Of a DNA stretch of 64,000 nucleotides, positions 1 through 7,665 are shown one piece after another (within the stretch, counting starts at the first letter, position 1; the number at the start of each line of letters is the position of its first letter). Position numbers and translations under genes: made by a program. Location of the stretch: NCBI GenBank assembly GCA_965221185.1, contig OZ244866.1, forward strand, positions 1,922,001-1,986,000, in the 5' to 3' direction. This DNA is from Aldehydirespirator sp965221185 (GTDB lineage: Bacteria; Actinomycetota; Acidimicrobiia; Acidimicrobiales; Aldehydirespiratoraceae). A model generated the notes under the pieces. It saw nothing but the letters and a program-made list of their open reading frames with translations, was not told the origin of the DNA and did not search any database.

Positions 1-137
1 ACCAGCACCACGCCGAGAACCACCACGGCCGCCAGCACGAGCGGGAAGCCCAGCTGCCGCCGCTCGCTGGCGCCCTTCGACGCGGCCGCCGCCCGGGCGG
101 CTCGCTGGACCTTCTTGGAAGAACTCGGCTGGGCCAC
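1..137 (-). CDS. Partial membrane-anchored protein, N-terminus only
   Basis: The window cuts this gene; only about 45 codons from a GTG start at 137 are present. The start region is basic and alanine-rich (SSSKKVQRAARAAAASKG), followed by ERRQLGFPLVLAAVVVLGVVLV, which is a single membrane-spanning segment. This layout, a short basic cytoplasmic tail and one helix, is seen in DUF3105-like and other anchored actinobacterial proteins, but too little is visible to assign a family. It lies 61 bases downstream of a glycosyltransferase gene on the same strand and may be the last gene of that operon. Confidence 0.45.
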   Translation of the reverse strand, partial: MAQPSSSKKVQRAARAAAASKGASERRQLGFPLVLAAVVVLGVVL

Positions 138-198
138 GGGCCGTCACGCTATCGGCTCACACCGGAGCCCAGTCGCCCCCGCGGCGACTAGGACGGCA

Positions 199-1431
199 TC
201 AGCGACAGCCCAACTCGGAGAACAGCGCCTCGTAGGCTCCCGCGACCGCCCCGGGAGTCATGCACCCCTCCACATAGGCCCGACCCCGCCGCCCCATGGC
301 CTCGCGCCGGCGGGGGTCGTCGAGCAGCGCTCCCACCGCGGCGCCGAATGCGTCGCGGTCCCCGGGAGGCACCGCAACACCGCAGCCCGCCTCATCGATC
401 AGGCGGGGCACCTCCGTGCCCGGATCCACCGACGCCACCACCGGGCGGCCGGCGGCCAGGATCGAGTAGATCTTGGAGGGAACGCTCGAGCGGGCCAGAC
501 CCTCGCGCAGGACGACCACATGGATGTCAGCCGATGCCAGCACCTCGTCGAGGCGCTCGGCCGGCTGGTATCCGACGAACACCAGATTGTCCAGGCCGGC
601 CGCCGACGCCTCCAGTGCCCGGCGGGCCGAGCCGTCGCCGTTCACCACGAACACCACATCGTCGCGATGGCGGTATGAGCGGGCCGCGTCCACTACCAGG
701 TCGAGAGGCTGCGAGAAGCCAACATTGCCGGCGTACATGACCACAGTCCGGTCTCCCAGCCCGTGCTCGGCGCGGTAGGAGGTGCCGCGGCTGCGGGGGC
801 GGATCCGGGCCGCGTCGGCGAAGTTGGGAATCACCCGCACCGCTCCGGAACGGTTGGCGTCGAGTTTGGCCGCGACGTTGGCCCGCATGTCCTCCGACAG
901 CACGGTGACGGCGTCGGCACGGTCGTAGGTGAACCGCTCCAAGCGGCGGGCCGCAGCTATCAGGCGCCTGCCGCGGATGGCCCCGGTGTCGACGGCCGCG
1001 TCGGGGAAGATGTCCTGCAGGTTGAACACGAAGGGCGCCCGCCAGCGGCGCGCCGCCGTCCAGCCGGCCAGGCCGAGAGTTATCGGCGGAGACACGGCCA
1101 GCACCGCGTCGGGCCGCGGTCGCGAGGCGGCCGCGGCCGCGGCGGCCAGCACGGTGAAGCCGGCGAAGCCGGCGGCGCGGGCTGCCACGCTGCCCTTCGC
1201 CGTCGGGAACGGATGGACCCGGGTGACGCCGACGCCACCCGAGGCGCGGCCGCGGCGCACCAGCCGCCCCCGCCAGCCGGGCTCCACCCGGTGCTGGCGG
1301 TACCAGGGCACGGAGGTCACGACTCGGATCTCGTGGCCCTTGCGGGCCAGCTCAGAGACTATGGCGGTCACGACCTCGCCGGTGGGAGCGACGTCGGGCT
1401 CGTAGTGGGGGCAGAGGACCAGCAGCCTCAT
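199..1431 (-). CDS. Glycosyltransferase family 4 (WcaI/WbuB type)
   Basis: A 410-residue GT-B glycosyltransferase expected to transfer a sugar from a nucleotide donor to a lipid-linked oligosaccharide on the cytoplasmic face of the membrane. The N-terminal domain starts MRLLVLCPHYEPDVAPTG, typical of the WcaI-like group, and contains FNLQDIFPDAAV. The C-terminal nucleotide-binding domain has the YAGNVG turn near residue 230 and VPSKIYSILAAGRPVVAS, the usual ExxPxK-like donor-binding stretch in variant form. The ATG at 1431 shares one base with the stop of the upstream glycosyltransferase, so the two are translationally coupled. The acceptor and donor cannot be read from sequence. Confidence 0.85.
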   Translation of the reverse strand: MRLLVLCPHYEPDVAPTGEVVTAIVSELARKGHEIRVVTSVPWYRQHRVEPGWRGRLVRRGRASGGVGVTRVHPFPTAKGSVAARAAGFAGFTVLAAAAAAASRPRPDAVLAVSPPITLGLAGWTAARRWRAPFVFNLQDIFPDAAVDTGAIRGRRLIAAARRLERFTYDRADAVTVLSEDMRANVAAKLDANRSGAVRVIPNFADAARIRPRSRGTSYRAEHGLGDRTVVMYAGNVGFSQPLDLVVDAARSYRHRDDVVFVVNGDGSARRALEASAAGLDNLVFVGYQPAERLDEVLASADIHVVVLREGLARSSVPSKIYSILAAGRPVVASVDPGTEVPRLIDEAGCGVAVPPGDRDAFGAAVGALLDDPRRREAMGRRGRAYVEGCMTPGAVAGAYEALFSELGCR

Positions 1432-2555
1432 CAGGGCGGTTGCTCCTCGCCGCGGCCGGCCGCGGCCTGCCACGCCTCCAGCAGGCGCCCGGCCGCCAAC
1501 TCGGGAGCAAAATCGGCGGCCCGGACCCGGCCCCGGTCCACCTGCCGGCAGATCCTGGGCGATCCCGACCGCGCCTCGACCAGCGCGTCGACCCATCCGT
1601 CCACGTCATCGGGATCGACGAGCGTGCCACCGTCGCCCAACACCTCCGGCAGCGCGGCCGCGTCGGCCGCGATGACCGGGGTGCCCGACCGCATCGCCTC
1701 CAGCACCGGAAGGCCGAAGCCCTCGTAGCGCGACGGGAAGGCGACGGCGACGGCTGCCGACATCAGCGATGCCAAGCGGGCATCGTCCACCCATCCGAGC
1801 TGCACGACGCCGGGGGTGCGAGCCGCCTGCTCGGCCACCGCGGCGTCGGCGCGGCCCGCGGCCCCGGTGAGCACCAGCAGGGTGTCGCCGTGACGAGCCC
1901 GCACCGCAGCGTAGGCCGCGATCAGCGCTGCATGGTTCTTGTGGGGGTACGTGGCCGCCGGGTACAGCACGAACGGCTGCCCGTCCAACGGCGCCGGCCC
2001 GGCCGGGGGAGTCCCGGCGCGGTAGGTGGGCGGAACTACGCGTATGCGATCGGGCGGCACCGCCAGCCGATCGGCCAGCCGGTCGGCCACCCACTGCGAC
2101 GGCACGGTCACTAGAGCGGCGGCTCGCACGCTGCGGGGCAGGGCCCAGCCCAGATAGCAGCGCTTGGTCGCAGAGAAATTGGAGGGAAGGTCCAGCGGCT
2201 GGATGTCGTGGACCGTAAGGACTGGGAGCCCCGCCCGGCGGGCAGGCAGCCGGCCGCCGAAGTGATGCACCAAGTCGAAGCCGGCCGAGCGGCGGGCCAG
2301 CCACGTCGACTCGACCGCGGCCCGTCGCACGCGGCTGTTGCCCCTCCAGCGGGCTTCGTGCAATGCCAGCCGGGCCAGCTCGGGGTGGGCGGAGCGCACA
2401 CCGGCCATGGACGCCAGCTCCAGCTCCACCGCACCGTCGCGCAGACCGGGTATCGATGCGACCGCGGCCAGCAGCCGGGCCGCGTACACCTCGCTCCCGC
2501 CGACCTGTCCGGGTACCACCGAGCAGAGGTTGGCCAGCACCCGCAGCCGGCTCAC
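1431..2555 (-). CDS. Glycosyltransferase family 4
   Basis: A 374-residue GT4 protein starting at GTG 2555 (VSRLRVLANLCSVVPGQVGG). I chose this start because it lies 10 bases after the preceding stop and begins directly with the first beta strand and the GGSE donor-site loop; the open frame extends further upstream only by overlapping the neighbour. Family landmarks are LTVHDIQPLDLP, YPAATYPHKNH (the phosphate-binding loop region), and FPSRYEGFGLPVLEAMRSGTPVIAA near the C-terminus, the conserved acidic EGFGLPxLE motif. It probably adds one sugar of the surface polysaccharide repeat encoded here. Confidence 0.87.
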   Translation of the reverse strand: MSRLRVLANLCSVVPGQVGGSEVYAARLLAAVASIPGLRDGAVELELASMAGVRSAHPELARLALHEARWRGNSRVRRAAVESTWLARRSAGFDLVHHFGGRLPARRAGLPVLTVHDIQPLDLPSNFSATKRCYLGWALPRSVRAAALVTVPSQWVADRLADRLAVPPDRIRVVPPTYRAGTPPAGPAPLDGQPFVLYPAATYPHKNHAALIAAYAAVRARHGDTLLVLTGAAGRADAAVAEQAARTPGVVQLGWVDDARLASLMSAAVAVAFPSRYEGFGLPVLEAMRSGTPVIAADAAALPEVLGDGGTLVDPDDVDGWVDALVEARSGSPRICRQVDRGRVRAADFAPELAAGRLLEAWQAAAGRGEEQPP

Positions 2556-2565
2556 TGCGCTCTCC

Positions 2566-3660
2566 TCAACTGCAGGCCCCCTCGTAGGCGGCGCGGACAT
2601 GAAGAGCGGTCGCCTCCCAGCTGAACTGGGACGCTCGGCGGCGGGCCGCGACCGATCGGCGGTCGTGCTCGGCGTCATCGTCCACCACCGCGTCGATGGC
2701 GGCGGCCAACGCCTCGATGTCGGTCGGGTCCACCACCGAGGCCGGATCACCGCACACCTCCTCGGTGGCGGTCCCAGAACTGGTCACCACCGGCGTGCCC
2801 TGAGCCATTGCCTCCAGCACGGGCAGGCCGAAGCCCTCCATCAGGCTCGGGTACACGAAGACCCGGGCCGCCGCGTACAGCGCGGGCAGCTCCCGCTGGG
2901 GCACGAAGCCCAGGCGCATCACGTCACACGCCGCCCCGGCGACCAGCTCCTGCGCGTCGAGTCCCCAGCCGTCAGGGCCGGCCAGCACCAGCGGCACGCC
3001 GGTGGCGGTTTGCGCCGCGGCCCCCAGCAGGCCGGCGAGGTTCTTGCGGGGCTCGGCGGTGCCGACCCACAGCGCGAAGACCTCTGGCAGACAATGGCGG
3101 ACCCGGACCGCGTCGATCTCCGCGGCACCGGGCGCGGCCGGGGCCACAGCGAGGGGCGCCACCCGGATCCGCTCCGGCTCGACGCCGTTGCCGGCGAGTT
3201 CAGCCGCGGTTGCCTGCGACGGCGCGATCACCACCTCGGCGCGAGCCCGGACCAGCTCGAACCCGCGGGTCGCGAAGCGCACGCCCCGGGGGGTGAACCA
3301 CTCCGGACGGCGCAGGAAGGCGAGGTCGTTGATGGTGGCGACCAGCCGGGCCCGCCCCGCCGGAGGCACCGCTCCCCCGGTGGCATGAACCACGTCCACC
3401 CGCCCCACCAGCCGTTCGACCGAGGGCGCCCGCAGGCGGTGCCAGGAGTCATAGAGCGCCCGCCGGGGCAGCCGGGAGTGCCGGACCGGAATCGACGGAC
3501 CGAGCCCGTCGGAGGGCGGCTCGCGGTGGCGGGCCGCGATGCCCACCAGGTCCACGTCGCCGCGGGCAGCCAGAGCGTCCAGGGTGCGGGCCGCGGCCAC
3601 CGCGGTGCCGCCCGGCACCCGGTGCCAGCACTGTTCCACGACCGCGGCCACGCGAAGCAC
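2566..3660 (-). CDS. Glycosyltransferase family 4
   Basis: A 364-residue GT4 protein from a GTG start at 3660 (MLRVAAVVEQCWHRVPGGTA). It carries the TINDLAFLRRPEWFTPRG segment characteristic of mannosyl/rhamnosyl-type GT4 enzymes, the GTAEPRKNLAGLL donor-binding loop and PSLMEGFGLPVLEAMAQG with the catalytic-region acidic pair. It is the first of three consecutive GT4 genes read leftwards after ugd, separated by 48 bases from ugd and 10 from the next GT. The three together would extend a lipid-linked glycan; the sugar specificity is unknown. Confidence 0.87.
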   Translation of the reverse strand: MLRVAAVVEQCWHRVPGGTAVAAARTLDALAARGDVDLVGIAARHREPPSDGLGPSIPVRHSRLPRRALYDSWHRLRAPSVERLVGRVDVVHATGGAVPPAGRARLVATINDLAFLRRPEWFTPRGVRFATRGFELVRARAEVVIAPSQATAAELAGNGVEPERIRVAPLAVAPAAPGAAEIDAVRVRHCLPEVFALWVGTAEPRKNLAGLLGAAAQTATGVPLVLAGPDGWGLDAQELVAGAACDVMRLGFVPQRELPALYAAARVFVYPSLMEGFGLPVLEAMAQGTPVVTSSGTATEEVCGDPASVVDPTDIEALAAAIDAVVDDDAEHDRRSVAARRRASQFSWEATALHVRAAYEGACS

Positions 3661-3708
3661 GCCGCCGAGTCTTCCACGGTGGCACCGGACCCGCGGCCAC
3701 CCGCGATG

Positions 3709-5028
3709 TCAGCTGTGGCCTCGCAGACCGAGCCCGCTGTAGGTGAAGCCGAGGCGCTCCAGCGCGGCCGGATCCAGCATGTTGCGGGCGTCCACCACAT
3801 GGTGCTGAGCCATGACCTGTGCGACCCGGTCGAAGTCGAGTTGCCGGAACTCGTCCCACTCGGTGGCCACCACCAGCGCGGCGGCACCCTGGCAGGCCGC
3901 GTAGGCGTCGCTCATCGCCACGATGCCGATCTCCTCGGCGGCCGCGCTGGCGGACACTGCGGGATCGTATGCCTGCACCACCGCCCCGGCGGCAGTCAGG
4001 CGACGGGCGATCTCAAGGGCCGGCGAGTCGCGCGTGTCGTCGGTGCCGGCCTTGAAGGCCAGCCCGAGCAGGGCGATCCGGGCACCATCGAGGGTCACCC
4101 GGCACGCGACCTTGTCGACGATCCGGGCGAACTGCGCGTCGTTGGCCGCCACCACGCTGCGCAGCAGAGTGAAGTCGTAACCGGCTGCGCCGGCCGCGTC
4201 GATCAGAGCCCTCGTGTCCTTGGGCAGGCACGATCCGCCCCAGCCCGGTCCGGGCCTGAGGTAGTCGCGGCCGATGCGCGGGTCATAGCCCATGCCCGCC
4301 AGCACATCGTTCACGTCGGCTCCGACCGCCTCGCACAACGCCGCGACCGCGTTGGTGAACGACAGCTTGGTGGCCAAGAACGCGTTGGCCGCGTACTTCA
4401 TGGTCTCCGCGGAGGCGGGGTCGGTGATGAGCACCGGCGCGCCGAGGCCCGCGTACAGGCCGGCCACCCGCTCAGCAACCGAGGCGTCGGCCGCGCCCAC
4501 CACCACCCTGTCGGGATTGAGGAAATCGTGCACGGCCGACCCCTGGCGCAGAAACTCGGGATTGGAGGCCACCGCCACGTCTGTGCGCCCCAGAGCGTGC
4601 TGCAGCATCCCGGTGGTGCCCGCCGGTGCGGTGGACTTGTTCACCACCACCGCTCCCGGCGCCAGGCTCGGACCTATCTCCGAGGCCGCGGACTCCAGGT
4701 AGCTGAGGTCGGTGCCGCCTTGGGCCCCCGCCGGCGTAGGCACGCACAGGTAGACGAAGTCGGCGCGGGCCGCGGCCGCCGCGGAGCCCCGAACGAACGA
4801 GAGCCGATCGGCGTCCAGCCCGGCTCTGACCAGCTCGGCCAGTCCGGGCTCGTGGATCGGGATCTCGCCCTTCTGCAGCCCAGAGACTCTCGCTGCGTCG
4901 ATGTCGGTGCAGATCACCCGGTGACCGAGCCGGGACAGGCACGCCGCGGTGGTAAGACCCACGTACCCGGCCCCGACGACGGCCACCACCGCGGGCAGGG
5001 CGGGCCGGTCGGCGGCGTCTGACGGCAT
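3709..5028 (-). CDS. ugd: UDP-glucose 6-dehydrogenase
   Basis: A 439-residue enzyme that oxidises UDP-glucose to UDP-glucuronate with two NAD+ in the cytoplasm, giving an acidic sugar donor for the neighbouring glycosyltransferases. The Rossmann start is VVGAGYVGLTTAACLSRLGH. Later come CVPTPAG, VVNKSTAPAGTTG, NPEFLRQGSA and the active-site stretch GGSCLPKDTRAL with its nucleophilic Cys near residue 266. The C-terminal UDP-binding part includes ALLGLAFKAGTDDTRDSPAL. Length fits the family. It lies between an LCP ligase gene and three GT4 genes, as expected for capsule or teichuronic-type glycan synthesis. Confidence 0.95.
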   Translation of the reverse strand: MPSDAADRPALPAVVAVVGAGYVGLTTAACLSRLGHRVICTDIDAARVSGLQKGEIPIHEPGLAELVRAGLDADRLSFVRGSAAAAARADFVYLCVPTPAGAQGGTDLSYLESAASEIGPSLAPGAVVVNKSTAPAGTTGMLQHALGRTDVAVASNPEFLRQGSAVHDFLNPDRVVVGAADASVAERVAGLYAGLGAPVLITDPASAETMKYAANAFLATKLSFTNAVAALCEAVGADVNDVLAGMGYDPRIGRDYLRPGPGWGGSCLPKDTRALIDAAGAAGYDFTLLRSVVAANDAQFARIVDKVACRVTLDGARIALLGLAFKAGTDDTRDSPALEIARRLTAAGAVVQAYDPAVSASAAAEEIGIVAMSDAYAACQGAAALVVATEWDEFRQLDFDRVAQVMAQHHVVDARNMLDPAALERLGFTYSGLGLRGHS

Positions 5029-5044
5029 CAGCGGGTCGTCTCCG

Positions 5045-6628
5045 TCAACTGCACGACTCGCCCTCCGGCGGGCGGCCCTGGATCACCGGCGGACCAGAGT
5101 CAGGGTCCGACGTCTGCGCGGCCAGCGCGGCGACGGCATTGCTCGCACCGGCCGGCGCCGGCGACAGGGATGCGCCGCCACCCGCCGCGGCCGGCGCGAG
5201 CGCGTCGCCGGCACCGGTCGCCACCGGCGCGAACCCGGAGCCCGGGTCGGGCAACAGCGGCGGCAGGCCACGGGCCCGCACCTGGGCGCGCACCTCGGCC
5301 ATGGGCGCCTGGAACACGAAGAGAACCCCGCCATAGTCGGAGCCCAGCACCGCCACCACGCCGTCGACTCGCTCGTCCTCGACGACGTAGGGCACGGGAT
5401 CCAGGTACCGGGCCACGGTCATGGCCTCAGTCCGGTCTTCGGGGCCGTGCAGCACAACGGTCTCGGGGATGTCGGGAGACGCCACCGAGTCCAGGACGTC
5501 GAAACCCTCGCCGGCGAGCCTGGTGACGGCGTCGTCGCGGTAGATGTCATGGAACCCGGCGATGGTCAACGACACCTCCGAGGGCCTCACCGAGTCGGCC
5601 ACGCCCCGGAAGACCTCCAGCAGCGGCTCGTTCGCCCCCCGGTACGCAGCCTCGCCCTTGTAGGCGCCGTCGGGCCACCACACGGTGTAGACCTCGAGCC
5701 GTTGACGTTGCAGGTTCTCGGGATTGAAGTCCGCGAACGCCTCCCCCAATGCGACGAGCTCCGCGAGGGTGAGGTCCTGGTCGAGCGTCAGGCTCGGGGC
5801 GACGGCGTCGAGCAGCTCCACCATGGTGGACGGATTGCGGGCCCCCCGGTTGATGGCCCGATCGAGGGCGAGCACGAGGAAGTCCTGCTGGCGCTCGATG
5901 CGGCTGAAGTCGTCCCCGCCGGTGATCCTCCAGCGGCCGTCGATCTGCTCGGTGTATCGGCGGCTGCGGACGTAGTGCAGGGCCCGCTCGCCGTTGAGGA
6001 CATGGCAGCCGGGCTCGGAGATGCTGAATCCCAGCCTGGCGTCGCGCACCGGGTTCTCGAACCACACAGGAACCCCTCCGAGAGCGTCGACGACCTCCCG
6101 GAATCCGGCGAGATTGACCTCTACGTAGTGGTTGATCTCGACGTCGAACATCGATGTCACCGTGGCGACGAGCAACTCAGCGCCGCCGATGTACAGCGCA
6201 GAGGTGATCCGGTTGTCCTGCGCGCCGGGGATCTCGGCCCACAGGTCCCGCGGGATCGACAGCACCCATGCCGACCCCGATACCGGATCGAGGCGCACCA
6301 GCATGATCGTGTCTGCCAGGCTCCTGCCGCTGGGGTCGACCACACGGCCGCTCATCACGGGGTCGTCGGGATCGAGTCCGAGAGCGCTGTCAGTTCCGAC
6401 GATCAGGAAATTGACAGGCTCGCCCGGCTCAGTGTCGGTGCGCAGCAGTTGGTGGCCGTACTGGCCCGTGTCGACGATCACGACCCGGTCGACCTCTCTC
6501 CAGACCTCTTCGACGTGCTCGGCCAAGTCCGCGAGCGCCACCGCCGAGACGATCACCGCCAAGCACGCGACCGCCACGAGGCGCTGCGGCCAGGTGCGCC
6601 GCAGCACCACCTCGCGTCCGTCGGTCAC
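5045..6628 (-). CDS. LytR-CpsA-Psr (LCP) family glycopolymer ligase
   Basis: An LCP protein of about 527 residues that should move a lipid-linked glycopolymer onto peptidoglycan (or arabinogalactan-like polymer) outside the membrane. A single N-terminal membrane helix (LVAVACLAVIVSAVALADLA) is followed by the LCP domain: FLIVGTDSALGLD, GRSLADTIMLVRLDP, SIPRDLWAEIPG and RITSALYIGG carry the Asp and Arg residues that bind pyrophosphate and metal. A LytR_C domain follows near residues 410-460, then a low-complexity Ala/Pro tail. GTG 6628 and TTG 6637 are both possible starts; neither has a clear ribosome site. It is directly upstream of ugd. Confidence 0.88.
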   Translation of the reverse strand: MTDGREVVLRRTWPQRLVAVACLAVIVSAVALADLAEHVEEVWREVDRVVIVDTGQYGHQLLRTDTEPGEPVNFLIVGTDSALGLDPDDPVMSGRVVDPSGRSLADTIMLVRLDPVSGSAWVLSIPRDLWAEIPGAQDNRITSALYIGGAELLVATVTSMFDVEINHYVEVNLAGFREVVDALGGVPVWFENPVRDARLGFSISEPGCHVLNGERALHYVRSRRYTEQIDGRWRITGGDDFSRIERQQDFLVLALDRAINRGARNPSTMVELLDAVAPSLTLDQDLTLAELVALGEAFADFNPENLQRQRLEVYTVWWPDGAYKGEAAYRGANEPLLEVFRGVADSVRPSEVSLTIAGFHDIYRDDAVTRLAGEGFDVLDSVASPDIPETVVLHGPEDRTEAMTVARYLDPVPYVVEDERVDGVVAVLGSDYGGVLFVFQAPMAEVRAQVRARGLPPLLPDPGSGFAPVATGAGDALAPAAAGGGASLSPAPAGASNAVAALAAQTSDPDSGPPVIQGRPPEGESCS

Positions 6629-6721
6629 GGCGGGCAAGCGTACCGGCCGTGCCTTGAGCCGAACGGGCCTCTAGCGGAGGCAGCGCAGATGGGTGACCGC
6701 CCCGCGACACGAGTCTTGTCT

Positions 6722-6780
6722 CCCGCTCTTGTTCGCTGCGCTCACGGGCCGCTCGGGCCACGGCCTCGCTCAGCGCCTTG
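6722..6780 (+). repeat. Dispersed intergenic repeat, copy A
   Basis: Holds the core CTCTTGTTCGCTGCGCTCAC followed by GGGCCGCTCGGGCCACGGCC and CTCGCTCAGCGCCTTGCG. The same block recurs at 22299, 35250 (inverted), 36630 and three times from 40714. Internally GCGCTCA can pair with TGAGCG-type sequence downstream and the GGCC runs can pair, so a hairpin is likely in transcripts. This copy fills the 190-base gap between the LCP gene and birA, and ends beside an 11-base CGCTCGGCCTC block at the end of birA. Confidence 0.8.
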
Positions 6781-6817
6781 CGAAGCCCTCATCGGGTGCG
6801 GCCCATCCGCTCGGCCT

Positions 6818-7624
6818 CTAGCGGAGGTGGAACACATCTCCGGCGTCGATCCGCACCTCGTGGCGGCCGGCGGCCACCACTAGGCGCCCCCCGTCGTCGA
6901 TGTCCCGGGCGATGCCCTCCACCGAACTGCCGTCGGCGAGCTCGACTCTGACCGGGCGCCCGATGGTCGCCGACGCGGCTCTGAGCTCCCCGCGGGCTCG
7001 GGCCGGGTCGACCAGATATCCGGGCAGCGCGTCGAGCAGCGCCGCCAGCACCTCGTCGCGGGTGGCACTGCCTCCCGCCTGGGCAAGCGAGACCGCGGCG
7101 GGCTCTGCCGGCGCCGCGGCGACGTTCAGGCCCAGGCCCACCACCACCACTGGAGGGTCTGTATCGACAATCTCCGACAGCACGCCCGCCAGCTTCCCGG
7201 AGACACCCGGGGCCTCGACGAGCAGGTCGTTGGGCCACTTGGCCCGAACCTCGGCGGCAGAACCGGCGAGGGTCGCGGCCGCGGCGGCCAGCGCGGCGGC
7301 GGACACTGCGACGGCGCGGTCGAAGGCCTCCGCGACCGCGGCCGGCAGCCGGAAGCTCACCAGCAGCGACGCCTCCCCGCGGCTCGCCCCGTCGGCGGAG
7401 TCGATCCAGCGCCGCCCCAGGCGCCCTTTTCCCGCGGTCTGATGATCGGCCACCAGGACGGCCGGCGCCCTGTCCCCGCGACGGGCCGCGAGGGCCAGAT
7501 CGTCGTTGGTGGAGCCGGTCGAGGCCACATGGCGCAACGGGCCCAGTCCTGCCCGCAGGGCCGCTACGGAGCTGAGCGGCAGCCGCGGCGACGCCGGCTC
7601 CACCGGTGTTGTTGCGGATCCCAT
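6818..7624 (-). CDS. birA: Biotin--[acetyl-CoA-carboxylase] ligase
   Basis: A biotin protein ligase of about 268 residues (ATG at 7624; an in-frame ATG at 7633 is also possible). It activates biotin as biotinyl-AMP and attaches it to the carrier lysine of carboxylases. Landmarks: STGSTNDDL, ADHQTAGKGRLGRRW (the adenylate-binding GRGRxxRxW motif in its actinobacterial form, GKGRLGRRW), KWPNDLLVE and VVVGLGLNV. There is no N-terminal DNA-binding domain, so it is a non-regulatory class I type. It is divergent from the biotin carboxylase gene 42 bases away, its likely substrate. Confidence 0.93.
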   Translation of the reverse strand: MGSATTPVEPASPRLPLSSVAALRAGLGPLRHVASTGSTNDDLALAARRGDRAPAVLVADHQTAGKGRLGRRWIDSADGASRGEASLLVSFRLPAAVAEAFDRAVAVSAAALAAAAATLAGSAAEVRAKWPNDLLVEAPGVSGKLAGVLSEIVDTDPPVVVVGLGLNVAAAPAEPAAVSLAQAGGSATRDEVLAALLDALPGYLVDPARARGELRAASATIGRPVRVELADGSSVEGIARDIDDGGRLVVAAGRHEVRIDAGDVFHLR

Positions 7625-7665
7625 GGAGAGCATTCTGTGCGATCGGGGCCACAATCGGCTATCCA

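Noticed and set aside
2338..6883. Plus-strand open frames of 894 and 644 codons opposite ugd and LCP
   Set aside because: Same reason: antisense shadows of well-supported minus-strand genes.
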